Shown piece by piece: positions 26,088 through 35,600 of a stretch of 64,000 nucleotides of DNA; the first letter of the stretch is position 1, and each line of letters opens with the position of its first letter. This DNA comes from Hyphomicrobiales bacterium (GTDB lineage: Bacteria; Pseudomonadota; Alphaproteobacteria; Rhizobiales; Devosiaceae). The stretch is from NCBI GenBank assembly GCA_900470445.1, contig UCAU01000011.1:89979-153978 (forward strand). The letters are read 5' to 3'. The translations under genes and the position numbers were made by a program. The notes under the pieces were generated by a model. The model saw only the letters and a program-made list of their open reading frames with translations, ran no database searches and was not told the DNA's origin.

Positions 26088-27125
26088 ATGACTGCAATGA
26101 AATTTACCCGCCGCCAGTTCGGATTTCTCGCCGGTGCGGCGGCCGCCGGCCTGCTGCCCATTCCCGCCCGCGCTGCCAATGGCAGCATGGTTGCCGCGAC
26201 CTTCCCCGGCAATTGGGAGGACGCCTATCGCCGCGTGCTGACCCCGCTGGTCTCGGAAGCCGGGTTCGATCTCACCATCGCTCCGGCCCTGGCGCAGGAC
26301 CAGTTGGCCAAGATCATGGCCAGCCCCGGCAGCCCCGCCTATGACACACTGCTGATGTCGCCGGGCCAGATGGCCATCGCCCTTGAAAACGACCTGATCC
26401 AGAAAATCGACACCAGCCGGCTCGCCAATTGGAGCAAGCTCGATCCGGCGTTCCAGGGCGAATATGGTCCCACCGTTACCGTCGAAGTCAACGGCATCGC
26501 CTATAATCCCGATCTGGTGCCGGCGCCGAAGGGCTATGCTGACCTGTTCGAAAACCCGGCCTTTGCCGGCAAGGTCTCCTGGACCGGCTTTGGCTCCAAC
26601 ACCGCTGTCATGGCCTATACCCAGCTCGCCAGTATCTATGGCAGCGGCCCCGATGACATGGAGGCGGTGTTCAAGCTGTTTGCCGATCACCCGGAGAACC
26701 TGGCCGGCGTGGTCGACAGCACCAATAGCCAGATGTCGCTCTATCAGCAGGGCGAAATCGCGGTGTTCATGTGCAGCACCAGCAATGTCGCCAAACTCAA
26801 AAGCCTGGGGCTCAACGCCGAATTCGTGCATCCCGAGACGGGATCGCCCGCGGCGCCGGTCAATATCCACCTGACCAAGGGCTCGGCTAATCTGGATGCC
26901 GCCTACGCCTATATGGATGCCGCCATCTCCAAGGCCGCGCAGGAGCAATTGACCCTGCCGCCCACCGAAATGTTCCCCACCAATATGGACGTCGCCCTGA
27001 CGCCGGGCATCGAGGCCTTTGTCACGCGGGATACGATCCCCTCGCTCGTCTATCCCGATTGGGCGATGATCAACAAGAACCGGGCCGACTGGATCCGCGC
27101 CTTCGACGCCCTGGTTGCAGGCTAG
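26088..27125 (+). CDS. Extracellular solute-binding protein, spermidine/putrescine family, Tat signal
   Basis: A binding protein of about 345 residues. It begins with a twin-arginine signal (KFTRRQFGFLAGAAAAGLLP, cleavage near ARA), so it is exported folded by Tat. The mature part follows the PotD/family 1 pattern: an early TFPGNWEDAYRR, then YGPTVTVEVNGIAYNPDL, and SQMSLYQQGEIAVFM in the second lobe. No obvious ribosome binding site marks the start, and ATGs at 26076, 26088 and 26097 are all possible; 26097 also leaves the Tat motif intact. It supplies substrate to the permease pair downstream. The family binds polyamines, iron, opine-like and other small cations, so substrate is open. Confidence 0.88.
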   Translation: MTAMKFTRRQFGFLAGAAAAGLLPIPARAANGSMVAATFPGNWEDAYRRVLTPLVSEAGFDLTIAPALAQDQLAKIMASPGSPAYDTLLMSPGQMAIALENDLIQKIDTSRLANWSKLDPAFQGEYGPTVTVEVNGIAYNPDLVPAPKGYADLFENPAFAGKVSWTGFGSNTAVMAYTQLASIYGSGPDDMEAVFKLFADHPENLAGVVDSTNSQMSLYQQGEIAVFMCSTSNVAKLKSLGLNAEFVHPETGSPAAPVNIHLTKGSANLDAAYAYMDAAISKAAQEQLTLPPTEMFPTNMDVALTPGIEAFVTRDTIPSLVYPDWAMINKNRADWIRAFDALVAG

Positions 27126-27129
27126 TCCG

Positions 27130-27957
27130 ATGCGAGCGAGCGGCTTTCCATTCCTCGTGCCCATGCTGGCATTGTCGGTAGCGTTCTTCGCACTGCCGCT
27201 CGCTCTGCTCGTCGCCTATAGCTTTGCCGGCGAGACCGGGCCGTCGCTGGAGAACTATGCCAAGTTCCTCGGCGATCCCTTCAACTTCCGCGTCCTGCTC
27301 AACACGGCCCGTCTCGGTTTCGAGACGGTGCTGGGCACCACCTTGCTCGGCATCCCGATTGCCCTGTTGTTCTGGCATAGCGGCCAGCGCATGCGGCAGG
27401 CCATCATCTTTCTGACGCTGATCCCCATGCTGACCAGCAATGTGGTGCGCACCTTTGCCTGGATCGTCATCCTCGGGCGGCAGGGGCCGATCAGCGAGAG
27501 CCTGATGGCGCTCGGGCTGACCGGCGGCCCGATCAGCCTGATGTTCACCGAGTTAGGCCTCGTGCTGGCCATGACGCAGATCGATCTGCCGCTGATCATC
27601 CTGCCCCTGGTCGCCATCCTCTCCCGCCTGCCGCGCAATCTGACCGAGGCGGCTGAAGTAGCGGGGGCTGGGCCCTGGCGGGTTTTCGTCACGGTGCTCC
27701 TGCCGCTCATGCTGCCGGCGCTGCTGGCCGGCTGGATCCTGGTCTATGCCAGCACCAGCGCCTCTTTCGTGACCCAGGCGGTGATCGGGGGGGGCCGCAA
27801 TGTCTATGTGCCGCAGCTGATCTATCGCGAAGTCGGCACGCTGTTCGATTGGCCTTTGGCCTCGGCCATTGCCGTCGTCCTGCTTTTCACCACCGGCATT
27901 CTCCTGCTGGTCCTCTCAATGCTGTCCCGTCACCGGAGGCTCGTCGGTCATGGCTAG
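27130..27957 (+). CDS. Polyamine-type ABC importer, permease subunit (PotB-like)
   Basis: A 275-residue permease with six predicted helices. The cytoplasmic EAA loop is LTEAAEVAGAGPWRVFVTVLLP (key part EAAEVAGAGP), about residues 175-196. The N-terminus is short and enters the membrane at once (MRASGFPFLVPMLALSV). The ATG at 27130 follows the binding-protein stop after four bases and its own stop overlaps the start of the next permease by eight bases. Length and motif fit PotB-type subunits. Confidence 0.92.
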   Translation: MRASGFPFLVPMLALSVAFFALPLALLVAYSFAGETGPSLENYAKFLGDPFNFRVLLNTARLGFETVLGTTLLGIPIALLFWHSGQRMRQAIIFLTLIPMLTSNVVRTFAWIVILGRQGPISESLMALGLTGGPISLMFTELGLVLAMTQIDLPLIILPLVAILSRLPRNLTEAAEVAGAGPWRVFVTVLLPLMLPALLAGWILVYASTSASFVTQAVIGGGRNVYVPQLIYREVGTLFDWPLASAIAVVLLFTTGILLLVLSMLSRHRRLVGHG

Positions 27958-28771
27958 ATATCAGACCAATCCGCTGCCCGAATGGCTCTACAAGTTATTC
28001 GTCTTCGGCTTCGGCACGCTGTGCCTGATGTTCCTCATTGCGCCGATCGTGCTGGCCCTCATCATGTCCTTTACCGGCGGACAGACGCTGAAATTTCCGC
28101 CCGAGGGCTTCTCGCTGCGCTGGTATGAAGCCCTGCTCGATCCGGTGCGCTCATCGACCGAACATATCGCCGCCTTCAACTCGCTCAAGATCGCGGCCCT
28201 GGCCGTGCTCGGCGCGCTGCTGTTCGCGGTGCCCGCCGCCATCGGTGCCAGCCGGGTTCGTCGCAATACGGCCAATGCGGTCGAGCCGCTGCTGCTGTCG
28301 CCCCTCGTGTTGCCGAGCCTGGTCTATGGGCTGGCGGCATTGATCGTCGCCAATCTCATCGGCATCCGGCCGTCGCTCTGGCTCACCATAACAGGCCATA
28401 TCGTGGTGTTCGGCCCGCTGATGTACCGCTCCGTCGCGGTCGTTGCGCAGGGGCTCGATCCGTCGCTTGAGGAAGCATCGACCCTGATGGGCGCGAGCTG
28501 GTTCACCACGCTGCGCCGCGTCACCCTGCCCCTGTTATTGCCGGGCATTCTGGCCGGGGCGTTTCTGGTGTTCATCCAGTCGCTCGACAATGTCTCGATC
28601 TCGCTCTTCCTCGCCGATCCCTCGACCACGGTGCTGCCGCTGCGCATGTTCGCGCTGATCGAGGAAGGGCTCGACGTCCGCGTCGCCGCCATGTCCGGCA
28701 TTCTCATCACCGTGGTGCTGATCGGCCTGCTCATTGGCCGCCGCGCCCTCGGCAAATCCCAAACCTCATAG
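27950..28771 (+). CDS. Polyamine-type ABC importer, permease subunit (PotC-like)
   Basis: A 273-residue permease starting MARYQTNPLPEWLYKL. Six helices are predicted; the first loop has FPPEGFSLRWYEALL, typical of PotC, and the EAA loop is SLEEASTLMGASWFTTLRRV (about residues 170-189). The second half keeps SLDNVSISLFLADP, a conserved PotC segment. It overlaps the PotB-like gene and precedes the M24 gene by 34 bases. Together with the other three subunits the importer is complete. Confidence 0.92.
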   Translation: MARYQTNPLPEWLYKLFVFGFGTLCLMFLIAPIVLALIMSFTGGQTLKFPPEGFSLRWYEALLDPVRSSTEHIAAFNSLKIAALAVLGALLFAVPAAIGASRVRRNTANAVEPLLLSPLVLPSLVYGLAALIVANLIGIRPSLWLTITGHIVVFGPLMYRSVAVVAQGLDPSLEEASTLMGASWFTTLRRVTLPLLLPGILAGAFLVFIQSLDNVSISLFLADPSTTVLPLRMFALIEEGLDVRVAAMSGILITVVLIGLLIGRRALGKSQTS

Positions 28772-28805
28772 TCAACGCGCTGCAGCGCTCCAAAAAGGAA
28801 CCAAA

Positions 28806-30221
28806 ATGAACGTCCACGCCCCCACCGGCACCCGCCGGATCGAAGAACTGTTGTCCGATTTCCAACCGGATTTCGACTTCAAGGCACCGCCGCCGCTGCC
28901 CTTGGAAGAATACGAGGAACGCCTGCGCCGCATTCGCCGCGAGGCCGTCCTCGCCGGGCACGACGCTTTGGTCGTCCACACCGACATGGTGGGCTGGTTC
29001 CACACCTCGAACGCCTATCTGCGCTATGTCTGCGATTGGATGCGCGAGGGCGTGCTGATCATCCCCACCGATAGCGACAAACCGATCACGCTGCTCTCCT
29101 TCTTCACGCAAGCGGTGATCCTGCCGCCAGGCGGCGAGCCCATGCTTGTGGAGGACATCTGGCAGATCGGCGCAGTCGGCCGCGAATATGCCGACCGGCC
29201 GGGCTCGTCAGTGGCCCTCACCGCCGAGCACTGCGCCAATCTCCTGGCCAAACTGGGCCTCTCCAAGGGCCAGATCGGGCGCCTGGGCGATCGCACCTCA
29301 CTCGAATTCTGGCGCCATCTCGAAGAGGCTATGCCGTCGGCCAAATTTGTCGGCGACAATGCCATCATCGACCGCATGCAGAAGCTGCGCAGCCCGCGTG
29401 AAGTGGAAATGTTCCGCGCCGCCGCCCAGCTCATCAGCATCGGCACCCAGGCCGCCTATCACGTCACTCGCCCCGGGGTAACTGATGCCGAAATCTACGC
29501 GGCCTTTAGCCTGGCCCAGCTGGCCCGTGGTGGCGAAACCGGCGATGGATACCAGATCGGCATCAACGAATATGGCACCCATTGCGGCAAGCCCTATGGA
29601 CATGTCGTCCGGCCCGGCGACCTGATCAATCTCTATATCTCCAACGTCACCTATCGCGGCTACACAGCCCAGACCGCCCGCATGATCGCCGTCGGCGACA
29701 TCACCGCCCGCCAGGAAAAGGTACTCACCGCCTGCACCGAAGGCGTCAAGCGCGCCGAACAGCTGATCCGCCCGGGCACGCTGATCAGCGAGGTCAACAA
29801 CGCTGCTTTCTCGTCCTATATCGATCATGGCCTGCTGACCGCGCCCGACGCCCGCACCATGCCCTATAATTGGAGCCCGGCTGACGATGGCGGCCCGCGC
29901 CTGCTGCCGCGCCAATATGTGCCGGACGCCGATTGGGAAGCGCAGGGCCGCAAGCTCATGCATGTCTATCCGGCCACCCATGGTCCGCATAACCCCAATC
30001 TGGGCCATTCGGTCGGCATGGCGGGCGCGCAGAACAGTTTCAACGTCTCCTCGCACAATTTCGATCGGCTGGAAGAGGGCATGATCTTCGTGCTGCACAC
30101 CCAATGGCTCGAAGCCCAGTCCGCCGGCTGCAATATCGGCGATTGTTATCTCGTCACCAAGGATGGCTTCGAAAACCTCAGCTGCCATACCCCGCTCGAA
30201 ACCCACCGGGTCGCCGCCTGA
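28806..30221 (+). CDS. M24-fold (creatinase/prolidase family) protein without the metal ligands
   Basis: A 471-residue two-domain protein of the creatinase/aminopeptidase P family: creatinase-N-like domain about 45-215 and pita-bread domain about 225-465. The five metal ligands of M24 peptidases are mostly gone. The first Asp-containing strand reads GDLINLYISNVTYRGY, the second Asp is replaced in TAQTARM, the HGxGHxxG region is GHSVGMAG, and the two Glu positions are replaced (FVLHTQW and CNIGDCYL). A His in GINEYGTHCG aligns with the catalytic His of creatinase, a metal-free hydrolase of this fold. It is therefore probably not a peptidase. Position after a polyamine-type importer suggests it acts on an imported amine- or guanidine-like compound. 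The start follows AGGA; the real substrate is unknown. Confidence 0.85.
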   Translation: MNVHAPTGTRRIEELLSDFQPDFDFKAPPPLPLEEYEERLRRIRREAVLAGHDALVVHTDMVGWFHTSNAYLRYVCDWMREGVLIIPTDSDKPITLLSFFTQAVILPPGGEPMLVEDIWQIGAVGREYADRPGSSVALTAEHCANLLAKLGLSKGQIGRLGDRTSLEFWRHLEEAMPSAKFVGDNAIIDRMQKLRSPREVEMFRAAAQLISIGTQAAYHVTRPGVTDAEIYAAFSLAQLARGGETGDGYQIGINEYGTHCGKPYGHVVRPGDLINLYISNVTYRGYTAQTARMIAVGDITARQEKVLTACTEGVKRAEQLIRPGTLISEVNNAAFSSYIDHGLLTAPDARTMPYNWSPADDGGPRLLPRQYVPDADWEAQGRKLMHVYPATHGPHNPNLGHSVGMAGAQNSFNVSSHNFDRLEEGMIFVLHTQWLEAQSAGCNIGDCYLVTKDGFENLSCHTPLETHRVAA

Positions 30222-30883
30222 TGGACCAGCTGGCCGAAACACATACCCATTTCGACTTTGCCGCGCTCGATGCGCGGCAAAGATATAAGCTCTTGATCGG
30301 CACCGTCATCCCGCGCCCGATCGCTCTCATCACCACGCTCGGCCTTGATGGCCGAGCCAATGCCGGCCCTTTCAGCTTCTTCAACGTGCTCACGCATGAT
30401 CCGGCCATCGTCGCCATCGGCGTGGAGAATTATTCGAACATGAGCTTCAAGGACACGGCCCGTAATATCCGCGAAACGGGCGAATTCACCGTGCATATCG
30501 TCGATCAGGCCCTGGCGGCACAAATGGAAATCTGCGCCATCAAATTCGGCCCAGAAGTGGACGAACTCGCCGAAGCTGGCCTGGCGACCGCCCCGGGCCA
30601 AATGGTGCGCAGCCCGCGCATTCTAGCCGCACCAGCCGCCCTCGAATGCCGCCGCTACATGACCCTGGAAGTCGGCAAAGCCCGCGAGATCATCCTGGGC
30701 GAAGTCGTCGGCCTCTATGTCCGCTCCGACGCCGTCGATCCCACAAACCTGCATATCGACCAGCACGCCATGGACGCCATCGGCCGCCTCGGCGGCCACA
30801 GCTATACCCGCACGCAGGATCAGTTCGAAGTCAAAACACCAAGTGTGGCGGAGTGGGAGAATGGCAAACCCGAGGCCGGCTAA
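30221..30883 (+). CDS. Flavin reductase-like FMN-binding split-barrel protein
   Basis: A 220-residue protein of the flavin reductase-like (DIM6/NTAB) family. The core begins YKLLIGTVIPRPIALITTLG, then GRANAGPFSFFNVLTHDPAIVAIG, and further on FTVHIVD and HYAMDAIGRLGGHSYTRT-type C-terminal residues (here IDQHAMDAIGRLGG). Members bind FMN and reduce flavin with NAD(P)H, often for a partner oxygenase. The ATG overlaps the TGA of the M24 gene (TGATG), so it is translationally coupled and almost surely part of the same pathway. No partner monooxygenase is present, so it may act directly or supply another locus. Confidence 0.9.
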   Translation: MDQLAETHTHFDFAALDARQRYKLLIGTVIPRPIALITTLGLDGRANAGPFSFFNVLTHDPAIVAIGVENYSNMSFKDTARNIRETGEFTVHIVDQALAAQMEICAIKFGPEVDELAEAGLATAPGQMVRSPRILAAPAALECRRYMTLEVGKAREIILGEVVGLYVRSDAVDPTNLHIDQHAMDAIGRLGGHSYTRTQDQFEVKTPSVAEWENGKPEAG

Positions 30884-31410
30884 TACGGCCCGAGCCATCC
30901 GGGAATAACCCTGCATTGTAGAGCAAAGAAAAGCTCAATGAATGCAGCGAAGCGCCCATTCCGGCCGTTCAGATCGCCCCTCGCAATTTCCTGAAAGCTG
31001 CCGTGCGACTCAGGCGTTGGATCGACATCGTGACCTGCAGCCTCTCAGTTCCCAGCGATAAATCGTTCAGCTAGTCGCGGCGGATGCTACCTATGAATCT
31101 CGGTGGCGTTGCTGTGAGTTCGACAAAAATGTCAACCGAGCTTTCGATCGCAGCACCTCGAATTCTTCGATTTGCATTTGGATTTATGACCGATACAACA
31201 AGGGCGTGAGTGGCAAGGATTGCTTGGCACTCGATTTCATTTGCCGGAAAAAGTTTAGATCGGATGGTCATCCCGATCCTCGCGCAAGCGAGACTTGTCG
31301 CTCTTGAGCGGACCCATGGCGTCTTTTGCTCGATCCTTCCGGATCGGGTACAGGCGCATGGTGTTCGTGGGTGATCACGACGTCCTCCGCCTGTCAGCGC
31401 GGAGAACACA
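30884..31410. other. Intergenic region without recognisable gene
   Basis: About 530 bases before the RND efflux genes. It includes a GAAAGCTGCC box near 30991 that recurs in the other gene-poor region (36211 and 36272). No reading frame here looks like a protein. A promoter for the efflux genes must lie towards the right end but I cannot place it. Confidence 0.4.
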
Positions 31411-32634
31411 ATGTCCAATATCCAGCACAATAGCGCTTCCCAATCCAGTCTGTCCGTCGAAGTGGATGGCACGGCAATCTATGCCGAGACCATTATCGGC
31501 GGCGGCACCAGAATTGGCGGTGAAACGCCAATCCGGCCCCGGCGCGTACCGCGTTTTATAGCCGTAGTCATGGCGGTTGCCGTGCTGGGGTCGGCCTTCT
31601 ATGCCATCATGTCCTGGCGCGATGCCCGCGCCGCCGCCGCAGCCGCGGCTTCCGCCTGGGCCCCGGCGCCCGTCCAGGTCTCGGCGGTCGAGCTGGCGTT
31701 CGAAAATCTGCCGCTGAACATCGCGGCCATCGGCTCGCTCAAGGCCGCCGACGAAATCGTGCTGGCGCCGGAAGTGGGGGGCCGCATCAGCCAGATCAAT
31801 TTCGAATCCGGTGAAACGGTGGATGCCGGCACAGTGCTCGTCGCCCTGGATGACAAGACGGAGCAAGCCGAACTGCTGGCCGCCCAGGCGCGCTCCCGGT
31901 TCGCCGATCTGCAACTCGAACGCTCGCAGCGCCTCGCGCCATCGGGCACCGAATCCCGCCAGGCCTTGCAGCAGCGCGAAGTCGAGGCCGAGCAGGCGCG
32001 GGCCGATGTCGCCATCATCGACGCCCGCATCGCCCAAAGGACCATCACCGCGCCCTTTGCCGGGGTTATCGGCCTGCGCCAGGTTGCGCCCGGTGCCTTC
32101 GTCACCGCCGGGCAGAGCATTGCCACGCTGACCGCCATCGACACGCTGCATGTCGATTTCAGCGTGCCGCAACGCGACCTGCCCAAGCTGGATATCGGCG
32201 CCGCCGTCAGGGTCACGATCGACGTGTTCCCCGATCAGGACTTCACCGCCATCGTCACAGCGATCGATCCCGTGATCTCCGCGCAAACCCGCAATGTGAC
32301 GGTGCAAGCCACGCTGGACAATACCGATGGCACGCTGCGGCCGGGCATGTTCGCCAATGTGTCGGTGTCATTGCCGTCCAAGCCCGACACCATCCTGGTG
32401 CCCGGAACCGCCATCCAGCAAAGCGCTTCGGGCGATGTGGCCTATCTCGTGCGGGACGGCGTGGCGGCCATCGTGCCGGTCACGGTCGGAACCCGGCTGG
32501 ACGGCCGGGTCGAGGTCATTTCCGGCCTGGCGCCCGGCGATGTGCTGATCGCCGAGGGACAGTTGCGTGTCGCGCCGGGCGCCGCCGTCACCATCGCCGA
32601 TCCCAATGCTCCCGCTGCTGCACCCGCCTGGTAG
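31411..32634 (+). CDS. RND efflux periplasmic adaptor (membrane fusion protein)
   Basis: A 407-residue HlyD/AcrA-type adaptor. A polar cytoplasmic leader of about 45 residues comes first, then one membrane helix (about 50-68), then the adaptor domains: a lipoyl half (GSLKAADEIVLAPEVGGRIS, with the second half ITAPFAGVIGLRQVAPGAFV), a helical hairpin between them (about 150-205), and the beta-barrel and membrane-proximal domains (DFSVPQRDLPKL, TLRPGMFANVSV). It links the RND pump to an outer-membrane channel. The long N-terminal tail before the helix is unusual, since most adaptors start with a signal or lipobox. The pump gene follows after six bases. Confidence 0.92.
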   Translation: MSNIQHNSASQSSLSVEVDGTAIYAETIIGGGTRIGGETPIRPRRVPRFIAVVMAVAVLGSAFYAIMSWRDARAAAAAAASAWAPAPVQVSAVELAFENLPLNIAAIGSLKAADEIVLAPEVGGRISQINFESGETVDAGTVLVALDDKTEQAELLAAQARSRFADLQLERSQRLAPSGTESRQALQQREVEAEQARADVAIIDARIAQRTITAPFAGVIGLRQVAPGAFVTAGQSIATLTAIDTLHVDFSVPQRDLPKLDIGAAVRVTIDVFPDQDFTAIVTAIDPVISAQTRNVTVQATLDNTDGTLRPGMFANVSVSLPSKPDTILVPGTAIQQSASGDVAYLVRDGVAAIVPVTVGTRLDGRVEVISGLAPGDVLIAEGQLRVAPGAAVTIADPNAPAAAPAW

Positions 32635-32640
32635 GTCCCC

Positions 32641-35600
32641 ATGTCCTTTACTGATATTTTTATCCGCCGGCCCATCCTGTCGGTGGTGGTCAGCCTGTTG
32701 ATCCTGCTGGTCGGCGGCATCGGCCTGTTCTCGCTTCCCATCCGGCAATATCCGAACCTGGAAAGCGCGACGATCACCATCAATACCGCATTTCCCGGGG
32801 CAACCCAGGAGGTGATGCAGGGCTTTGTCACCAGCCAGATCGCCCAATCGATCGCCACCGCCAGCGGTATCGAATATCTGCAATCGACCTCGACCACGGG
32901 GCTGAGCAGCATCAAGGCCAAGCTGGTGCTGAATGCCGATGCCGACCGCGCCATGACCGAAATCCTGGCCAAGGTGCAGCAGATCAAATATCTGCTGCCC
33001 GCAGGCGTGTCCGATCCGATGATCACCAAGATCACCGATGGCGCCTCGGCGGTGCAATATATCTCGTTTACCAGCACCACGATGACGGTGCCGCAGATCA
33101 CCGACTACATCACCCGCGTCGCCCAGCCGCTGTTCACCTCGATCAACGGGGTGGCTTCGGCGCCGCTGGCTGGCGCCCAGCAATTGGCTTTGCGCATCTG
33201 GATCGATCCGGATGCGCTGTCGGCCCGCGATCTGACCGCCGGCGACGTGGTTGCGGCGCTGCGTGCCAACAATGTTCAGGCCGCTCCCGGCGTGTTGCGC
33301 TCCGGCCAGACGGTCACCAACATCACCGCCTCGACCGATCTGACCAATATCGACGACTTCCGCCAGATGGTCATCAAGAGCGGCATCGGCGGGCTGGTGC
33401 GTCTCTCCGATATCGCCACGCTGGAAATCGGCGGCCAGAGCTACGATACCGGCGCCCGCTACAATGGCGAGCGATCGGTGGTGGTCGAGGTCTATCCCAC
33501 CCCTGAGGGCAATCCGCTCGATATCGTGGCCGCGGCCGAGAAGGTCATCGAGGATATCCAGGCGACCGCGCCTCCGGGTCTGAAGATTGCCAATGCCTTC
33601 GACATCGCCCATTTCGTCCACGCCTCGATCTCCGAGGTCGAACATACCCTGGTCGAAGCGGTGGTCATCGTCGTGGTGGTGATCTTCCTGTTCCTGGGCT
33701 CGATGCGCGCGGTGATCATTCCGGTGATCACCATTCCGCTCTCGCTCATCGGCACGGCGGCGCTGATGCTGGCATTCGGCTTCTCGATCAACCTGCTGAC
33801 GCTGTTGGCCATGGTGCTGGCCATTGGCCTCGTCGTCGACGATGCCATCGTCGTGGTGGAGAATATCCACCGCCATATCGTGGACGGCAAAACCCCGGTC
33901 GAAGCCGCCATTATCGGCGCCCGCGAGATCGTGGGTCCGGTCATCGCCATGACCGTCACGCTGGCCGCGGTCTATGCGCCGATCGGCATGATGGGCGGTC
34001 TCACCGGCGGGCTGTTCCGCGAATTTGCCTTCACCCTGGCCGGTTCGGTCGTGGTGTCGGGCGTGGTGGCGCTGACCCTGTCGCCGATGATGACCGCGCT
34101 CCTGATCAACCGCAAGGTCACCGAAGGCCGGCTCTCGCTGGCCGTCGAGCATTTTTTCGAAAAGGTCGCCCGCGGCTATGCGGCTCTGCTCGGTCACAGC
34201 CTCAATCACCGTTGGGCGGTATTGGCGGGCGCAGTAATGGTCCTTGCAGCGACGGTCGTGTTCTTCACCCAGAGCCAGAGCGAAATGGCGCCGCCGGAGG
34301 ACCAGGGCGTGGTGTTTACCGCGGCTCGGGCGCCGCAATATGCCAGCCTCGATTATACCGCCGCTGCGACAAGGCAAGTTGACGAGATCTTCTCGCGCCT
34401 GCCGGAATTCGGCTCCAGCTTCTTCGTCGATGGCATCGATGGGCAGAACAATTCCTTCGGCGGGGTGGTTTTGAAGGACTGGGCCGAACGGGATCGCAAT
34501 TCGGATGAAGTACAGGGGCAGTTATTCGGCGAGTCTGCCGGCATTCTGAGCGCTTCAATCACGGCGTTCCAGCCATCGGCGCTACCGGCGGCCAGCGCCG
34601 GCCTGCCGTTCCAGCTCGTGCTGCGCTCGACCGCCGGATACGGCGCGATCTTCGAGCAAATGGAAACGCTGAAATGGGCGGCGTGGCAAAGTGGCCTCTT
34701 CGCCTGGGTCGAGACGGATCTGGCGTTCGACAGCCCATCCACCAATATCGCCATCGATACCGCCAAGGCTGGTGAACTGGGGGTCAGCATGCAGACCATT
34801 GCCGACACGCTGGCAACCCTTGTTGGCGGCAATTACGTCAACCGGTTCAATTATTATGACCGTTCCTACGACGTCATACCGCAGGTGGCGGCCAAGGACC
34901 GGGTGACGCCGGAAGACCTGGGCTCCTATCACGTCCGCACCGCATCGGCGACGACGGTGCCGCTATCGACCATTGTCACCAGCACGGCAAGCGTGCAGGC
35001 CAATCGTCTGGGCCAGTTCAACCAGATGAATGCCGCAACCCTGTCTGCCGTGCTGCTGCCTGGGGCCACCATGGGCCAGGCCGTCGACTATATGCAATCC
35101 CAGCCGCTGGCGCCCGGCATGAGCATCGACTGGCTGGCCGACAGCCGGCAATTCGTCGCCGAAGGCAATCAACTGACGGTCGCATTCGGCTTTGCCCTGG
35201 TGGTGATTTTCCTGGTGCTTGCCGCCCAATATGAGAGCTTCCGCGATCCCTTCGTCATCCTGCTGACGGTGCCGCTGGCGCTGAGCGGGGCCCTGGTGCC
35301 GCTCTATCTGGGCTTCACCACGATCAACATCTACACCCAGATCGGGCTGGTGACATTGATCGGACTGATCTCCAAGCACGGCATCCTGATGGTGGCCTTT
35401 GCCAATGAAATCCAGGCGAGCAAGGGCTATGACAGGCGTTCGGCAATCATCGAGGCATCTGCCGTGCGCATGCGCCCCATCCTGATGACCACGGCGGCCA
35501 TGGTCACCGGCCTCGTGCCCCTGCTGATGGCCGACGGCGCCGGTTCGGCCAGCCGGTTCGCCATCGGCATCGTCGTGGTGATGGGCATGCTGGTGGGCAC

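Noticed and set aside
28806..30221. DddP-type dimethylsulfoniopropionate lyase (also M24 fold)
   Set aside because: DddP keeps metal-binding Asp and Glu residues at the places that are replaced here, and the N-terminal region does not fit.
32368..34377. Open frame of 669 codons on the minus strand opposite the RND pump
   Set aside because: Its translation is dominated by His, Asp, Gly and Arg in an antisense pattern and shows no domain, whereas the plus strand encodes a full RND permease.
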